Shown here piece after piece: positions 54,027-61,540 of a DNA stretch of 61,540 nt; the first letter of the stretch is position 1; every line of letters starts with the position of its first letter. A program made the translations under genes and the position numbers. This DNA comes from Candidatus Geothermocultor quzhuomuensis. Its GTDB lineage: Bacteria; Actinomycetota; Aquicultoria; Geothermocultorales; Geothermocultoraceae. Under the pieces are notes generated by a model that was given only the letters and a program-made list of their open reading frames with translations, searched no databases and had not been told where the DNA came from. The DNA is taken from contig JACVJC010000013.1 in NCBI GenBank assembly GCA_015711795.1, positions 1 through 61,540 of the forward strand, given 5' to 3'.

Positions 54027-54274
54027 CTTCCCCTACCTACTTCTTCTGCCTTTAGCTTCAGGTAAACTACTTGGAACTTTTATTCTAGCTTTAGTTTTAC
54101 CCCACGGATTTCGAAAAAGACTATGAAGATACCAAAAAGCGAGCTAAAAGTAGCTTTAAAAAGAATGAAGGAAGTACTATGAAAAATATAACTTGGAAAG
54201 AGCACAAAAACGTCGCACGTCGCGCGTGACTCGTAACTAACTCCCCTCCCCGTGGAAAGATTAGGATGAGAGTG

Positions 54275-54308
54275 AAAAAAGGGTAGCTCTTGCGAGCTAC
54301 CCTTTTTT
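54275..54308. terminator. Strong bidirectional terminator
   Basis: GGGTAGCTC-TTGC-GAGCTACCC is flanked by A6 and T6, a 9-bp GC-rich stem with an ideal loop (54281-54302). It ends the minus-strand secreted protein gene and could stop plus-strand transcripts as well. Confidence 0.85.
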
Positions 54309-54331
54309 GAGTTTTGCTTGAACCCTACTTC

Positions 54332-55276
54332 TCAGCGACTTTTTCTTGTTTTAGCGTAATAATACACCCGTGCCTCATCTGAGTCTTCGTCTTCACCACT
54401 TTTTGCAACAAGTTCAAAATAGTAATAGCCGCTTCTTCTAAAGATTTTTCTTAAGGACTTATGTTTTGTATTAATCATTACTCCTTTTCTTAGAAACTTA
54501 ACTCCTCCTCCGTGGACATCTTCATATTCTTTTCCATTAGGAGCAGTTATGTTTAAGACGATATCCTCAGGTTCAGGTTCGCAAAAATATGAAAGAGTTA
54601 TTCTTTCTCCTTTGTAAGCTGGTCTCGGGCGAACTCTAGTTATTCTTATTCTTATTTCGAGTTCTTCTTCCTCTTCTTCGTCCTCACCGATAGTCTCTTC
54701 CCCTTGGGAGTAATCAAGAGCTTCAATTTTATCCCACCAAAATGTTGCACTCCCAGGCCAAACACAAGTATGAAGTCGTATCTCAGTTCCTGTAGGATAA
54801 TCAGCATCAGCAGTCCAAATAACCTCGTCGACTCCGGCGCATTGGCTACCTTGCCCACCTGGTCTATTATGTAGCTTTTCGTTACCAGGGCCATAGCCCC
54901 CGACATACAAAGACCAGTTTGCAAAATTTCCTGTTTCTGTATGGGCAACCCTTACTTTTATTCTCTCCCCTCTTTTGATTGCTCTTATCGTATATTGCAC
55001 TAATGATACATCAGATGGAGCACCGCTTACCTCAACTTTAGCGCTGCCAGAATAATCACCGCTCCAGGAAATATTTCCAGGAGTTGCAAAGCAAGCTACC
55101 GGATTAATAACTATCCAGTTTGACAGACCAGAGGTAAAATTCCAGTTGTTAACAATTGCATTAGTATCATCAGGAGGTTCAAGAGCAAAAGAGATTATTT
55201 CAGTAGAGGGCAAAGTGCCAAGCAACAACATTACAAGAAGAGAGATTATCCCGATCTTAGTTAGTATCTTTTTCAC
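54332..55276 (-). CDS. Secreted two-domain protein (carbohydrate-binding-like plus Ig-like)
   Basis: The GTG at 55276 is the last unit of an 8-bp repeat. The 314-residue product has a signal peptide (KKILTKIGIISLLVMLLLGTLP...FALEPP). Residues about 40-195 look like a carbohydrate-binding-module-like sandwich (NWNFTSGLSNWIVINP, SATFWWDKIEALDYS). An acidic linker (IGEDEEEEEELE, about 201-213) leads to an Ig-like domain of about 90 residues. No enzyme motif is seen. Its role would be outside the cell, binding glycans or surface protein. Translation depends on the unusual repeat between its ribosome site and start. Confidence 0.75.
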   Translation of the reverse strand: MKKILTKIGIISLLVMLLLGTLPSTEIISFALEPPDDTNAIVNNWNFTSGLSNWIVINPVACFATPGNISWSGDYSGSAKVEVSGAPSDVSLVQYTIRAIKRGERIKVRVAHTETGNFANWSLYVGGYGPGNEKLHNRPGGQGSQCAGVDEVIWTADADYPTGTEIRLHTCVWPGSATFWWDKIEALDYSQGEETIGEDEEEEEELEIRIRITRVRPRPAYKGERITLSYFCEPEPEDIVLNITAPNGKEYEDVHGGGVKFLRKGVMINTKHKSLRKIFRRSGYYYFELVAKSGEDEDSDEARVYYYAKTRKSR

Positions 55277-55364
55277 TTTTTCACTTTTTCACTTTTTCAC
55301 TTTTTCACTTTTTCACTTTTTCACTTTCTCACTTTCTCACTTTCTCACTTTCTCACTTTCTCAC
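55269..55364 (-). repeat. 12-unit 8-bp tandem repeat between ribosome site and start codon
   Basis: On the minus strand there are five GTGAGAAA units followed by seven GTGAAAAA units, 96 bp in all. AAGGAGG lies immediately upstream (55371-55365). Each unit begins with GTG and each GTG opens GTG-AxA-AAG-TGA, whose TGA overlaps the next GTG as GTGA. The last unit reads GTG-AAA-AAG-ATA and opens the secreted protein. Copy number changes would alter the number of mini-ORFs and the distance to the ribosome site. Confidence 0.9.
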
Positions 55365-55371
55365 CTCCTTT

Positions 55372-56259
55372 CTAGACAGTTTGAGAGATTTATCTCAAGC
55401 AGTTAATTTTAAATTTTTTACCTCCCTCTCTTCACCTCCCCTTTTTTTATTAGAACTATGTATTTTTTCGGCTTACTTTCTTCAACCCTAAAGACCCAAA
55501 ATATCCTATTTTTAGTCCTAAAATGTCCCGATTCTAAAAATTTTTGTCCCACCATAATACATATAAACAAAAAAGTCAGCGCAAAATCTTTGTGAACTGG
55601 CTATTTATCCAATCTCTTTTTTGGAGTGGCACTCCTTTCAACCCCAATCTAGTAACTTATAAATGCCCTTCCGTATTCTTTTTTAAAATTACATCTTTAA
55701 GGTATACTTTTTTTTATTGTCAAGAGTTTTTTGGAAAAAATTTAAAAAGCAATTCTCAAAAACGCATAGAAACGTGAGAATTGTCAAATTCTGGGAATTT
55801 AGAAAAAATTACTACATCACCTGCCCTTGTACAACATTACCCCATTGTCACTTTCTCGGGAAAGTGACAATGAGATTGCTTCACTTTGTTCGTAATGACA
55901 CAAGAACAATGGTGGGCCTGTCAATTTGCCCATGCCTGCCCTTAAAATAAAATTCTAAATCCTAAGCACCAAATTCTAAACAAGCACAAAATCCAAATTA
56001 TCAAAATTCAAAAACCAGTGAGAAGTTAACAGTAAGTAGTTTATATTTTTTTAATTTTTTTCTGCTTTCTGCTCACTGCTTCCTACCCCCAAGCAGGCGG
56101 GTTTGCTAACTATTTTTTGAGAGTGAGTATAGTCGCGGATTCTGTCAAGTGTGGAGGGTGCAGACCCACAAAAAAGATTCTTCTTAGGCTAAAGATGACA
56201 TTTCTAATCTCATTTGTTATTCCTTTTCCACTTAACTACTTTGACCCCTTATTAAGAGT
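55372..56259. other. Gene-poor region with repeats
   Basis: No gene is supported in about 890 bp. It contains the palindromic element at 55843-55900, an inverted repeat CAATTCTCA/TGAGAATTG (55750-55783), repeat-like runs (55940-56020, TCTAAATCCTAAGCACCAAAT), and AGTAAGTAG/CTGCTTTCTGCTC sequence near 56030-56080. Confidence 0.5.
55843..55900. repeat. REP-like palindromic repeat with AGATTGCTTC-type tail
   Basis: CATTGTCACTTTCTC-GGGAAAGTGACAATG (55843-55872) is the second copy of the palindrome at 6374-6403. It is followed by GAGATTGCTTCACTTTGTTC and GTAATGAC, which resembles the GCAATCTC/CATTGCGAG type of repeats seen in many bacteria. Confidence 0.55.
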
Positions 56260-57192
56260 CTAGAGCTGGTAAATGTTTCCACCTTCATCAACTGCTTGGG
56301 CTTTTAAACATGCTGTCTTTTTGATAAACAGCATCCTTATTTTAACCAATAATTCTCCATTTTCATCATACTTCCTCACTTCAAAATAAGTCTTTTTGAA
56401 ATACTTATCCTTAGCTAAATTCAAAAGAAGATAAACATTCCCATCATCAATATGAATAAATGCTCAAAGTGCTTAAATAGTCTCTTGTTTTTATCTTAAC
56501 TTCTTTGATGACTTTTTGGTTCACTTTTAATCTTCAAATAGCTAAGATGGTCATTTTTCCACCCAGCTAGATAAGCAAACCCACCAGGTCCTATTCTTCC
56601 TTCTTTAACACTCGCCACTTGTTGAGCAGAAGGAAAGGCACGATTTGTTAAACCAATCTGGTATGTTCTTTGGTGAGCGTCAATCACAAAAACTCCTCCA
56701 TCCTTATCAAACTCAATATCAACAAGACCACTAATTTCATTGGAAATTGGAAAACTTTAGCTCCTTGAGGATCGTATTTTGTGACAGTGTTATAAGAAGA
56801 ACTAAAGAGATAAAAATTGCCTTCTTTATCAAGAGTGATAATTTCAGCTACTGGTGCCATAGCAAAACTGGAGATATATTCCCTTTTCCTCAGAAAATTT
56901 AAGAACTCTCCCATTAACAAAATCAGTGAGGTAAATTTCTCCTTGTGGACTGACTGTTAAGCCCTGAGGTCCCTTTTTCTCTGCTTCTTCGTTCAGCCCA
57001 AATTCGCCAGAACCATCGCCCCAAGAAGAAACAATCTCCTTTGAGGTGTAACTTTCCCTGCCGATAACTGCAAGCTCTTCCTTCTTTTTAAGTGATGGTT
57101 TTTTTCAGTTTGGTAATTCCTTGGTAGCCTCCAACAAGCAAAAGGAAAATAACAAAGAGAGACAACATCCCTAAAAAAATTTTCTTTGACAT
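56260..57192 (-). pseudogene. Decayed secreted beta-propeller gene
   Basis: ATG 57192 follows AAGGAGAAACGA and encodes MSKKIFLGMLSLFVILLLVG, a signal peptide that ends soon at a TAA. Fragments in several frames follow: a strand IITLDKEGNFYLFSSSYNTV TKYDPQGAKV and the piece PSAQQVASVKEGRIGPGGFAYLAG, and at the end LKAQAVDEGGNIYQL before TAG at 56262-56260. These are six-bladed propeller (NHL/6-blade) repeats. Multiple frameshifts and stops show the gene is dead. Confidence 0.7.
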
Positions 57193-57219
57193 TCGTTTCT
57201 CCTTCCTAAGGTAAATTGT

Positions 57220-58416
57220 TTACTCAATCCTGAAAAAATATAAGAGTAATCCTGAGATAAAAGCAAGTAAGGCTCCATAATAAAAGGTAGCGGAGGGACC
57301 CAGTAACTGCCAGAGGGTTCCTCCAATAACGCTAGCTGGAAGCAGAGCAAAACCAGTTAAAGCATTAAAAGTTCCCATTGCCATACCCCTTAAACCAGAA
57401 GGAACCAAATCTCCAACAAAAGCCCTCTGAACTCCCTCAGTTAAAGCATAGTAGATGCCGTAAAGAGTAAATAAAATCCAAACATGGAAAGTTCGATTAG
57501 CTAGAGCAAAGCAAAGGTAAAGGAAGGCAAAAAGAAAATAACCCAAGAGGACAACCTTTCTCCGCCCAATCTTATCTGAAAGAACGCCAGCTGGCATCGA
57601 GAGCGTGGAATAAATAAGATTAAAGAAAAAATAGGCAAAGGGTATTAAAGCCACTGATAATCCTAAATTCTCTGCTCGGAGAATTAAAAAGGCATCGGAA
57701 GAATTCCCTAAGGCAAAGATAGTGGCAATAAAAACAAAAAGCTTAAACTCTTTACTCAAAGACTTAAAACTCAAGTGAGGAAGGGAAACATCTTTGAAAC
57801 TTGAGCTCTTTTTCTCTCTTAAAAAGAAAAGGAAGACAATAACAGCCAAGACGCCAGGTAAAGCTGATAAGAGAAAGACCATTCGAACGTTATTGGAAAA
57901 CAAGAAAAGAATCAAGAAAGCTGATAAAGGACCTAAGGCTGCTCCCAAGGTATCCAGTGCTCGATGGAATCCAAAAGCTTTTCCTCTGCTTTTTTTCTCA
58001 GTCGAATCGGCAATTAAAGCATCCCGAGGAGAAGTTCTCACACCTTTACCAACCCGGTCGAGAAACCTGATTCCTAAAACTTGAGGCCAGGAGGTCGTAA
58101 CTGCTAAAAGCGGTTTTATTAAATTTGACGAAGTGTAACCAAAAATAATTAAAGGTTTTTTTCTCCCTAGCCTATCGGAAAGCCAACCCGAAAAAACTTT
58201 GAGTAAGCTAGCGGTACTTTCTGCTATCCCTTCAATCAAGCCAATAACAGATTTAGGTGCTCCTAAAACATTAGCTAAAAAAAGGGGGAGGACTGGATAA
58301 ATCATTTCGCTAGAGATATCGGTCAAGAAACTCCCGATTCCCAACACCAGGACATTTCTGGAAATCCCCAAAAATAATTTTTCCTTTAACTTGTTAAAGA
58401 TAGTCCTTTTTTTCAA
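57220..58416 (-). CDS. MFS transporter
   Basis: This 398-residue protein has 12 membrane helices and MFS loop motifs GWLSDRLGRKKPLIIFGY (between helices 2 and 3) and GVLSDKIGRRKVVLLGYFL (between helices 8 and 9). RFLDRVGKGVRTSPRDALIADS near residue 115 places it with the drug-type/YajR-like group. It starts with TTG 58416 with a weak upstream GGGA. Substrate unknown. Confidence 0.88.
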   Translation of the reverse strand: MKKRTIFNKLKEKLFLGISRNVLVLGIGSFLTDISSEMIYPVLPLFLANVLGAPKSVIGLIEGIAESTASLLKVFSGWLSDRLGRKKPLIIFGYTSSNLIKPLLAVTTSWPQVLGIRFLDRVGKGVRTSPRDALIADSTEKKSRGKAFGFHRALDTLGAALGPLSAFLILFLFSNNVRMVFLLSALPGVLAVIVFLFFLREKKSSSFKDVSLPHLSFKSLSKEFKLFVFIATIFALGNSSDAFLILRAENLGLSVALIPFAYFFFNLIYSTLSMPAGVLSDKIGRRKVVLLGYFLFAFLYLCFALANRTFHVWILFTLYGIYYALTEGVQRAFVGDLVPSGLRGMAMGTFNALTGFALLPASVIGGTLWQLLGPSATFYYGALLAFISGLLLYFFRIE

Positions 58417-58631
58417 GTCCCTTGCCTTATATTTCCTATTTTTAATAAATCTTAACCATCTCTATTTTCCTTCATTCTGAAGTAGCTGTAAACTTTTTAG
58501 ATTGTTAATGGCAAGATGTTAATTACCCATTAAACATTTGATTTTTTGAAATCTCAAAGAGAGCTGCAAAATTCCAAAGAGGTTATTGATTGAAGATTTT
58601 TAATAATTTAACTTGTTAAGCTATTTTTTCT

Positions 58632-58988
58632 TTAGGGAGAAGTTAAACGAGAGATTTCTTTGTAAAGGTCCTTTAAAGCAAAGGGTTTAACAAGGTGAGC
58701 TTCAGCCTTTAGGGTTGGCAAGGAATGAGGGGAAATAATGCTCAATGCAATAATAGGAATTTTTTTTGTCTCTGGGTCACCTTTTATTTTTTCACAAAGT
58801 TCCCAGCCATTCATCCTAGGCATCTCTAAATCGGTTATGACAAGGGCAAATTTTTCTTCTTTCAATTTTTTTAATGCTTCAAGACCATCCCTGGCTGTCT
58901 CAACTAAATAGCCTTCTAGTTCTAAGTTCATCTTTATCATCTTGCGAACTTCATCGTGGTCTTCGACATAAAGAATTTTCTTTTTCAT
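58632..58988 (-). CDS. Stand-alone CheY-like receiver protein
   Basis: AGGTGG lies 5 nt before ATG 58988, which is better than the GTG at 58997; the product has 118 residues. Receiver motifs are complete: YVEDHDEVRKMI (acidic pocket), the phospho-acceptor in LVITDLEMPRMNGWE, and the conserved Lys in HLVKPFALKDL. There is no output domain, so it relays a phosphoryl signal to an unknown partner. No histidine kinase is adjacent. Confidence 0.88.
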   Translation of the reverse strand: MKKKILYVEDHDEVRKMIKMNLELEGYLVETARDGLEALKKLKEEKFALVITDLEMPRMNGWELCEKIKGDPETKKIPIIALSIISPHSLPTLKAEAHLVKPFALKDLYKEISRLTSP

Positions 58989-59117
58989 CTTTTCCACCTA
59001 AAAACCTCTCCATCAAAATTTTGATTTACACTCACAATTTTAATAAAATTAAACCCTTTCACTTGTGAAATTTCCACCCCTCATTTGGGTATTAACATCT
59101 CCTTCTTTTTTTCAAAC

Positions 59118-60605
59118 TTAAAATCCTTTATTTTTTTCAGGAAAAAACTTGTCCTCAATACCAAATGGGTCCCTAAACTCTTGTCTTGCTATAAAGCCAA
59201 GCTTCTTTTTGCCTCGATTGTTAAGATATTTGGAAAGTTCGAGCTTTATTTCAACTGGAACATTGACACCAGCTCTGGAAAGTATTTGACGAAGCAAGCT
59301 TTCTGATTTAGAAGCAAAGGCAATGGCATCACCAGCAATCCTTCCTGCTTCAGTTGGATTATGAAAGCCTGCCGAGTTTTCAGCCCCAAGATAGACAGTC
59401 CGATAAAAAGCTTCTTCGTAAAACTTCTGGGCTTGATTGTATAACTTTTTATCTAAAGTCTTTCCTTTTGCCTGCTCTTGATGAGCCAGTTCAAAAAGCT
59501 TTGCAGCGGCAGCAGTCTGGTAACCAGCTCTAAGCATTAGGCTAATTGTCCTATCTTGTATTGCAATTACCTGTGACTTTAGCTCCTCAGCATCTTCAAT
59601 ATGACAAGGGAGACAAGCCCTCATATTATTTTTAAGGGGGCTCATTACATTATGGTCAGTTATTTTGGCCGCCTCAATCATTTCGTATGGCATATGGCAA
59701 TCAGCACATGCCACACCAGCTTTCCAGTGAACACTATTTCTCGAATAGAATTCAAATTCTGGGTGTCTAATAAAACCCAGTTTAAAACTCGTAACTCCTT
59801 GTTTCCACTCAAGATGAGATGGGTCATCGTTTATCTGCTTAATTATGTTTTCTATTGAAATATCTCCCCATTTGCTTCCTTTCCAAGGAAAAATAACGCC
59901 AGTCGAATGCATTTCAGCATCTTTGGTGACAATGTAAGTGACGTGGCACTGGGCACAAACAACTGACCTCATTTCCTGTCGGGAAAGCTTAGATTTTCCA
60001 AGGTCCCTAAGTCCTTGCTCAATTGTCCAGCGTGATACCCTGAGCGCCATTGTCTTGTTATCGTGGCAATCGATACAAGCAACACCAAGCTTGCGGTGCT
60101 CTTTGGGAATTTTATTTACCGCTTCGAGGTAAGGCATCTTGAAAAACTCCTTACCGCCTTCCCTGGCAAGCTTATTGGCATAAGGAGTCTTGCAAGTTAA
60201 ACAAACGCCACCGGCTTTGACACGGGCTGGGTCAACCTCAAGCTGGTCTATTATCATGTAGTAGTGACCACGTGGCTCGTTATATTCAATGCCAAAGCCC
60301 CAGCCATTAAAAAGAAGTGCCATATAGGGAAATTCGCTGAGTTTATCGTAGACAATCCGATCGGTGTCCCACCCTTTTTTATACTTACTTTTACCAACTG
60401 GCCTTGGATCTTTAGTTTGCAACCATGACTCGTACTCCAATGGATAAACTTTCCCCCACTTTGACGGTTCATATCCGCCATCTGTAACTGGTTTTATCTT
60501 AACTAGTTCAGACTTAGGCGGGGCACATCCAATGCAAACCAGCCCAACTAATATCCAAAGGATGAGTGGTAAAAGCGATAAACACCTAATATTTTTTATC
60601 TTCAT
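59118..60605 (-). CDS. nrfA: Ammonia-forming cytochrome c nitrite reductase NrfA
   Basis: I take ATG 60605, right after GAGGAGGGAGGCA, rather than the TTG 15 nt upstream; the product has 495 residues. It has the catalytic haem site CLTCK (135-139) and four CX2CH sites: CIDCH (177-181), CAQCH (217-221), CADCH (300-304), CLPCH (331-335). Active-site residues are recognisable: Arg in NEPRGHYY, Tyr in CHVTYI and His in IRHPEFE. The N-terminus LVGLVCIGCAPP may be a lipoprotein signal, although Cys at -3 is unusual. It reduces nitrite to ammonium with electrons from NrfH. Confidence 0.95.
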   Translation of the reverse strand: MKIKNIRCLSLLPLILWILVGLVCIGCAPPKSELVKIKPVTDGGYEPSKWGKVYPLEYESWLQTKDPRPVGKSKYKKGWDTDRIVYDKLSEFPYMALLFNGWGFGIEYNEPRGHYYMIIDQLEVDPARVKAGGVCLTCKTPYANKLAREGGKEFFKMPYLEAVNKIPKEHRKLGVACIDCHDNKTMALRVSRWTIEQGLRDLGKSKLSRQEMRSVVCAQCHVTYIVTKDAEMHSTGVIFPWKGSKWGDISIENIIKQINDDPSHLEWKQGVTSFKLGFIRHPEFEFYSRNSVHWKAGVACADCHMPYEMIEAAKITDHNVMSPLKNNMRACLPCHIEDAEELKSQVIAIQDRTISLMLRAGYQTAAAAKLFELAHQEQAKGKTLDKKLYNQAQKFYEEAFYRTVYLGAENSAGFHNPTEAGRIAGDAIAFASKSESLLRQILSRAGVNVPVEIKLELSKYLNNRGKKKLGFIARQEFRDPFGIEDKFFPEKNKGF

Positions 60606-60625
60606 TGCCTCCCTCCTCAAACTTT

Positions 60626-61093
60626 TTACTTTAATCGCTCTTCTAAAAGTTGAATTTTGTGAACCATATCACGATGGCATTCCCAACATTTCTTACCTTC
60701 AGTATTAATTCGAGAAACTGTCGTCTGGTGACATCTGATGCAGTTAGCTTTAATTGTTCTCCTGGCATGGGGAGAAGCATAAATTTCCTTAGGAACTAAA
60801 CCGCTATAGAAATAAATAAGGTCCTTTGTGCCATCAATGCCTTTCCAAAGATAGTAAGAGAATGAACTATCGTGGGGTAAATGGCAATCAACACACCAAA
60901 CCTTTTGATGAGAAGAGCGACTCCATGCTTCGTACTGAAGCTCCATTACATGACAATTAGCGCAAAACTTTGGCTTTGAAGTTTTTTCCATTAAACGTGG
61001 CGGACCAAAAGCCAAAAAAATTCCAACCAAAATAATAGCTAGGATGATCACAGCAAACCATAGGAGAAATCCTTTAAATTTTACTCTCACCAT
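60626..61093 (-). CDS. nrfH: NrfH tetrahaem quinol dehydrogenase
   Basis: This 155-residue protein has one membrane helix (about 8-30) and haem sites CANCHVM (44-50, with the typical following Met), CVDCH (67-71), CIRCH (118-122) and CWECH (136-140). The length and motif order match NrfH. It oxidises menaquinol and passes electrons to NrfA, whose gene follows after a 20-bp gap. GAAGAGG precedes the ATG. Two tRNA genes lie upstream on the same strand and might share a transcript. Confidence 0.94.
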   Translation of the reverse strand: MVRVKFKGFLLWFAVIILAIILVGIFLAFGPPRLMEKTSKPKFCANCHVMELQYEAWSRSSHQKVWCVDCHLPHDSSFSYYLWKGIDGTKDLIYFYSGLVPKEIYASPHARRTIKANCIRCHQTTVSRINTEGKKCWECHRDMVHKIQLLEERLK

Positions 61094-61175
61094 TTTGCCT
61101 CTTCACTCTATAGCATCTTGCAAAATAGCAACTTATAACTTGTTTAAAAGCTTTGCAGGATAAATTTTGTTTGCT

Positions 61176-61254
61176 TGGCGGAGCCGACGGGATTTGAACC
61201 CGCGATCACTGGCTTGACAGGCCAGTGTGTTAAACCAAGCTACACCACGGCTCC
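61176..61254 (-). tRNA. tRNA-Asp (GTC)
   Basis: The RNA starts GGAGCCGTGGTGTAGC and ends CGGCTCC-G-CCA with encoded CCA. The anticodon arm CTGGC-CTGTCAA-GCCAG carries GTC and the T arm is CGGGTTCAAATCCCG. Its 79-nt length reflects a slightly enlarged D loop. Confidence 0.93.
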
Positions 61255-61362
61255 GCAAAAAATCTGAAATAAAGTCAAATTATAACCCAGAATATAAAAT
61301 TTAAAAAACCACCCAATTCTCAAATTTTCAATCTCCAATCTCAAGATTGCCAAGAGCGAGCT

Positions 61363-61437
61363 TGGTGGGCGATAGAGGAGTTGAACCTCTGACCCCGTGC
61401 TTGTAAGGCACGTGCTCTCCCACTGAGCTAATCGCCC
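61363..61437 (-). tRNA. tRNA-Val (TAC)
   Basis: The RNA runs GGGCGATTAGCTCAG ... ATCGCCC-A-CCA with encoded CCA. The anticodon arm CGTGC-CTTACAA-GCACG gives TAC and the T arm is AGAGGTTCAACTCCTCT. It lies 108 bp before tRNA-Asp in the same direction. Confidence 0.95.
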
Positions 61438-61540
61438 ATCCTTTCACTCCTCACTGACTTTAGTTTTTTAATTTAGAAATAAACTAAAGCTAACCTGAAA
61501 GCTTTATTACAAATCTCCAGTTTTTTAAAACTCACCAACT

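Noticed and set aside
55146-55406. Plus-strand frame across the 8-bp repeat (FFTFSLFH repeats)
   Set aside because: It is a translation of the repeat tract antisense to the real gene and has no ribosome site.
55750-55783. Inverted repeat CAATTCTCA/TGAGAATTG as terminator
   Set aside because: The loop is 16 nt and no T tract follows on either strand.
1-61540. CRISPR array, phage or insertion sequence
   Set aside because: No array-like direct repeats with unique spacers, no transposase or integrase and no phage genes were seen. The only tandem array is the 8-bp repeat at 55269-55364.

Overview
The window is a low-GC segment (roughly 37-38 % by eye) from an anaerobic bacterium with a strong respiratory and selenium signature. 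It carries a complete selenocysteine apparatus (selA, selB, tRNA-Sec and a selD that itself contains an in-frame UGA), several multiheme c-type cytochromes, an NrfHA ammonia-forming nitrite reductase, an archaeal-type PEP carboxylase and an archaeal-type phosphoglycerate mutase. All five tRNAs encode CCA. The lineage cannot be fixed from this DNA alone; a subsurface or sediment anaerobe is a reasonable guess. Position 1 falls inside a gene and inside an exact repeat, so the left edge may be an assembly break.

Layout: 1-6.3 kb, minus strand: a cytochrome block of two small tandem cytochromes (one cut by the edge), a larger cytochrome with six canonical haem sites plus one CX2CK, a cytochrome b behind a near-consensus promoter, and a secreted 16-haem cytochrome with adhesin-like front domains. 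6.9-12.3 kb: a surface-polysaccharide operon (TPR, NHL propeller, glycosyltransferase, O-antigen-ligase-like). 12.8-18.4 kb: selenium metabolism (PLP selenium/sulfur enzyme, DUF3343, YedF, YedE, SelD, LysR regulator). 18.4-21.5 kb: ApgM, an unusual PP-loop ATPase and a broken transglutaminase. 21.7-25.2 kb: selA-selB-selC. 25.4-38.9 kb: mixed housekeeping, including an M50 protease, APS kinase, PP-loop/DUF523/MgtC, SbcDC, and a radical-SAM operon with a tiny eight-cysteine protein. 39.3-42.8 kb: PEP carboxylase and a Rossmann-GAF-GGDEF fusion. 43-44.1 kb: hexahaem NapC/NrfH-like cytochrome. 44.1-52.4 kb: an eight-gene minus-strand operon with three FtsX-type permeases, two LolD-type ATPases, DUF4418, an Ftr1/DUF2318 membrane protein and ResB. 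53-57.2 kb: a decaying accessory region (dead toxin-antitoxin pair, dead beta-propeller gene, repeats) with one secreted protein behind a striking 8-bp repeat ladder. 57.2-61.5 kb: MFS transporter, receiver protein, NrfHA and tRNA-Asp/tRNA-Val.

How it fits together: the cytochrome b, the multi-haem relay proteins and the large secreted cytochrome look like parts of a quinol-to-outside electron path, NrfHA is a quinol-to-nitrite path, and ResB would serve haem attachment for all of them. The selenium genes probably supply selenoenzymes encoded elsewhere. Several points are only visible by reading DNA between called ORFs: the UGA in selD, the second tandem cytochrome at the edge, a 36-residue rubredoxin-like gene, four decayed genes, and the repeat ladder of overlapping four-codon mini-ORFs.
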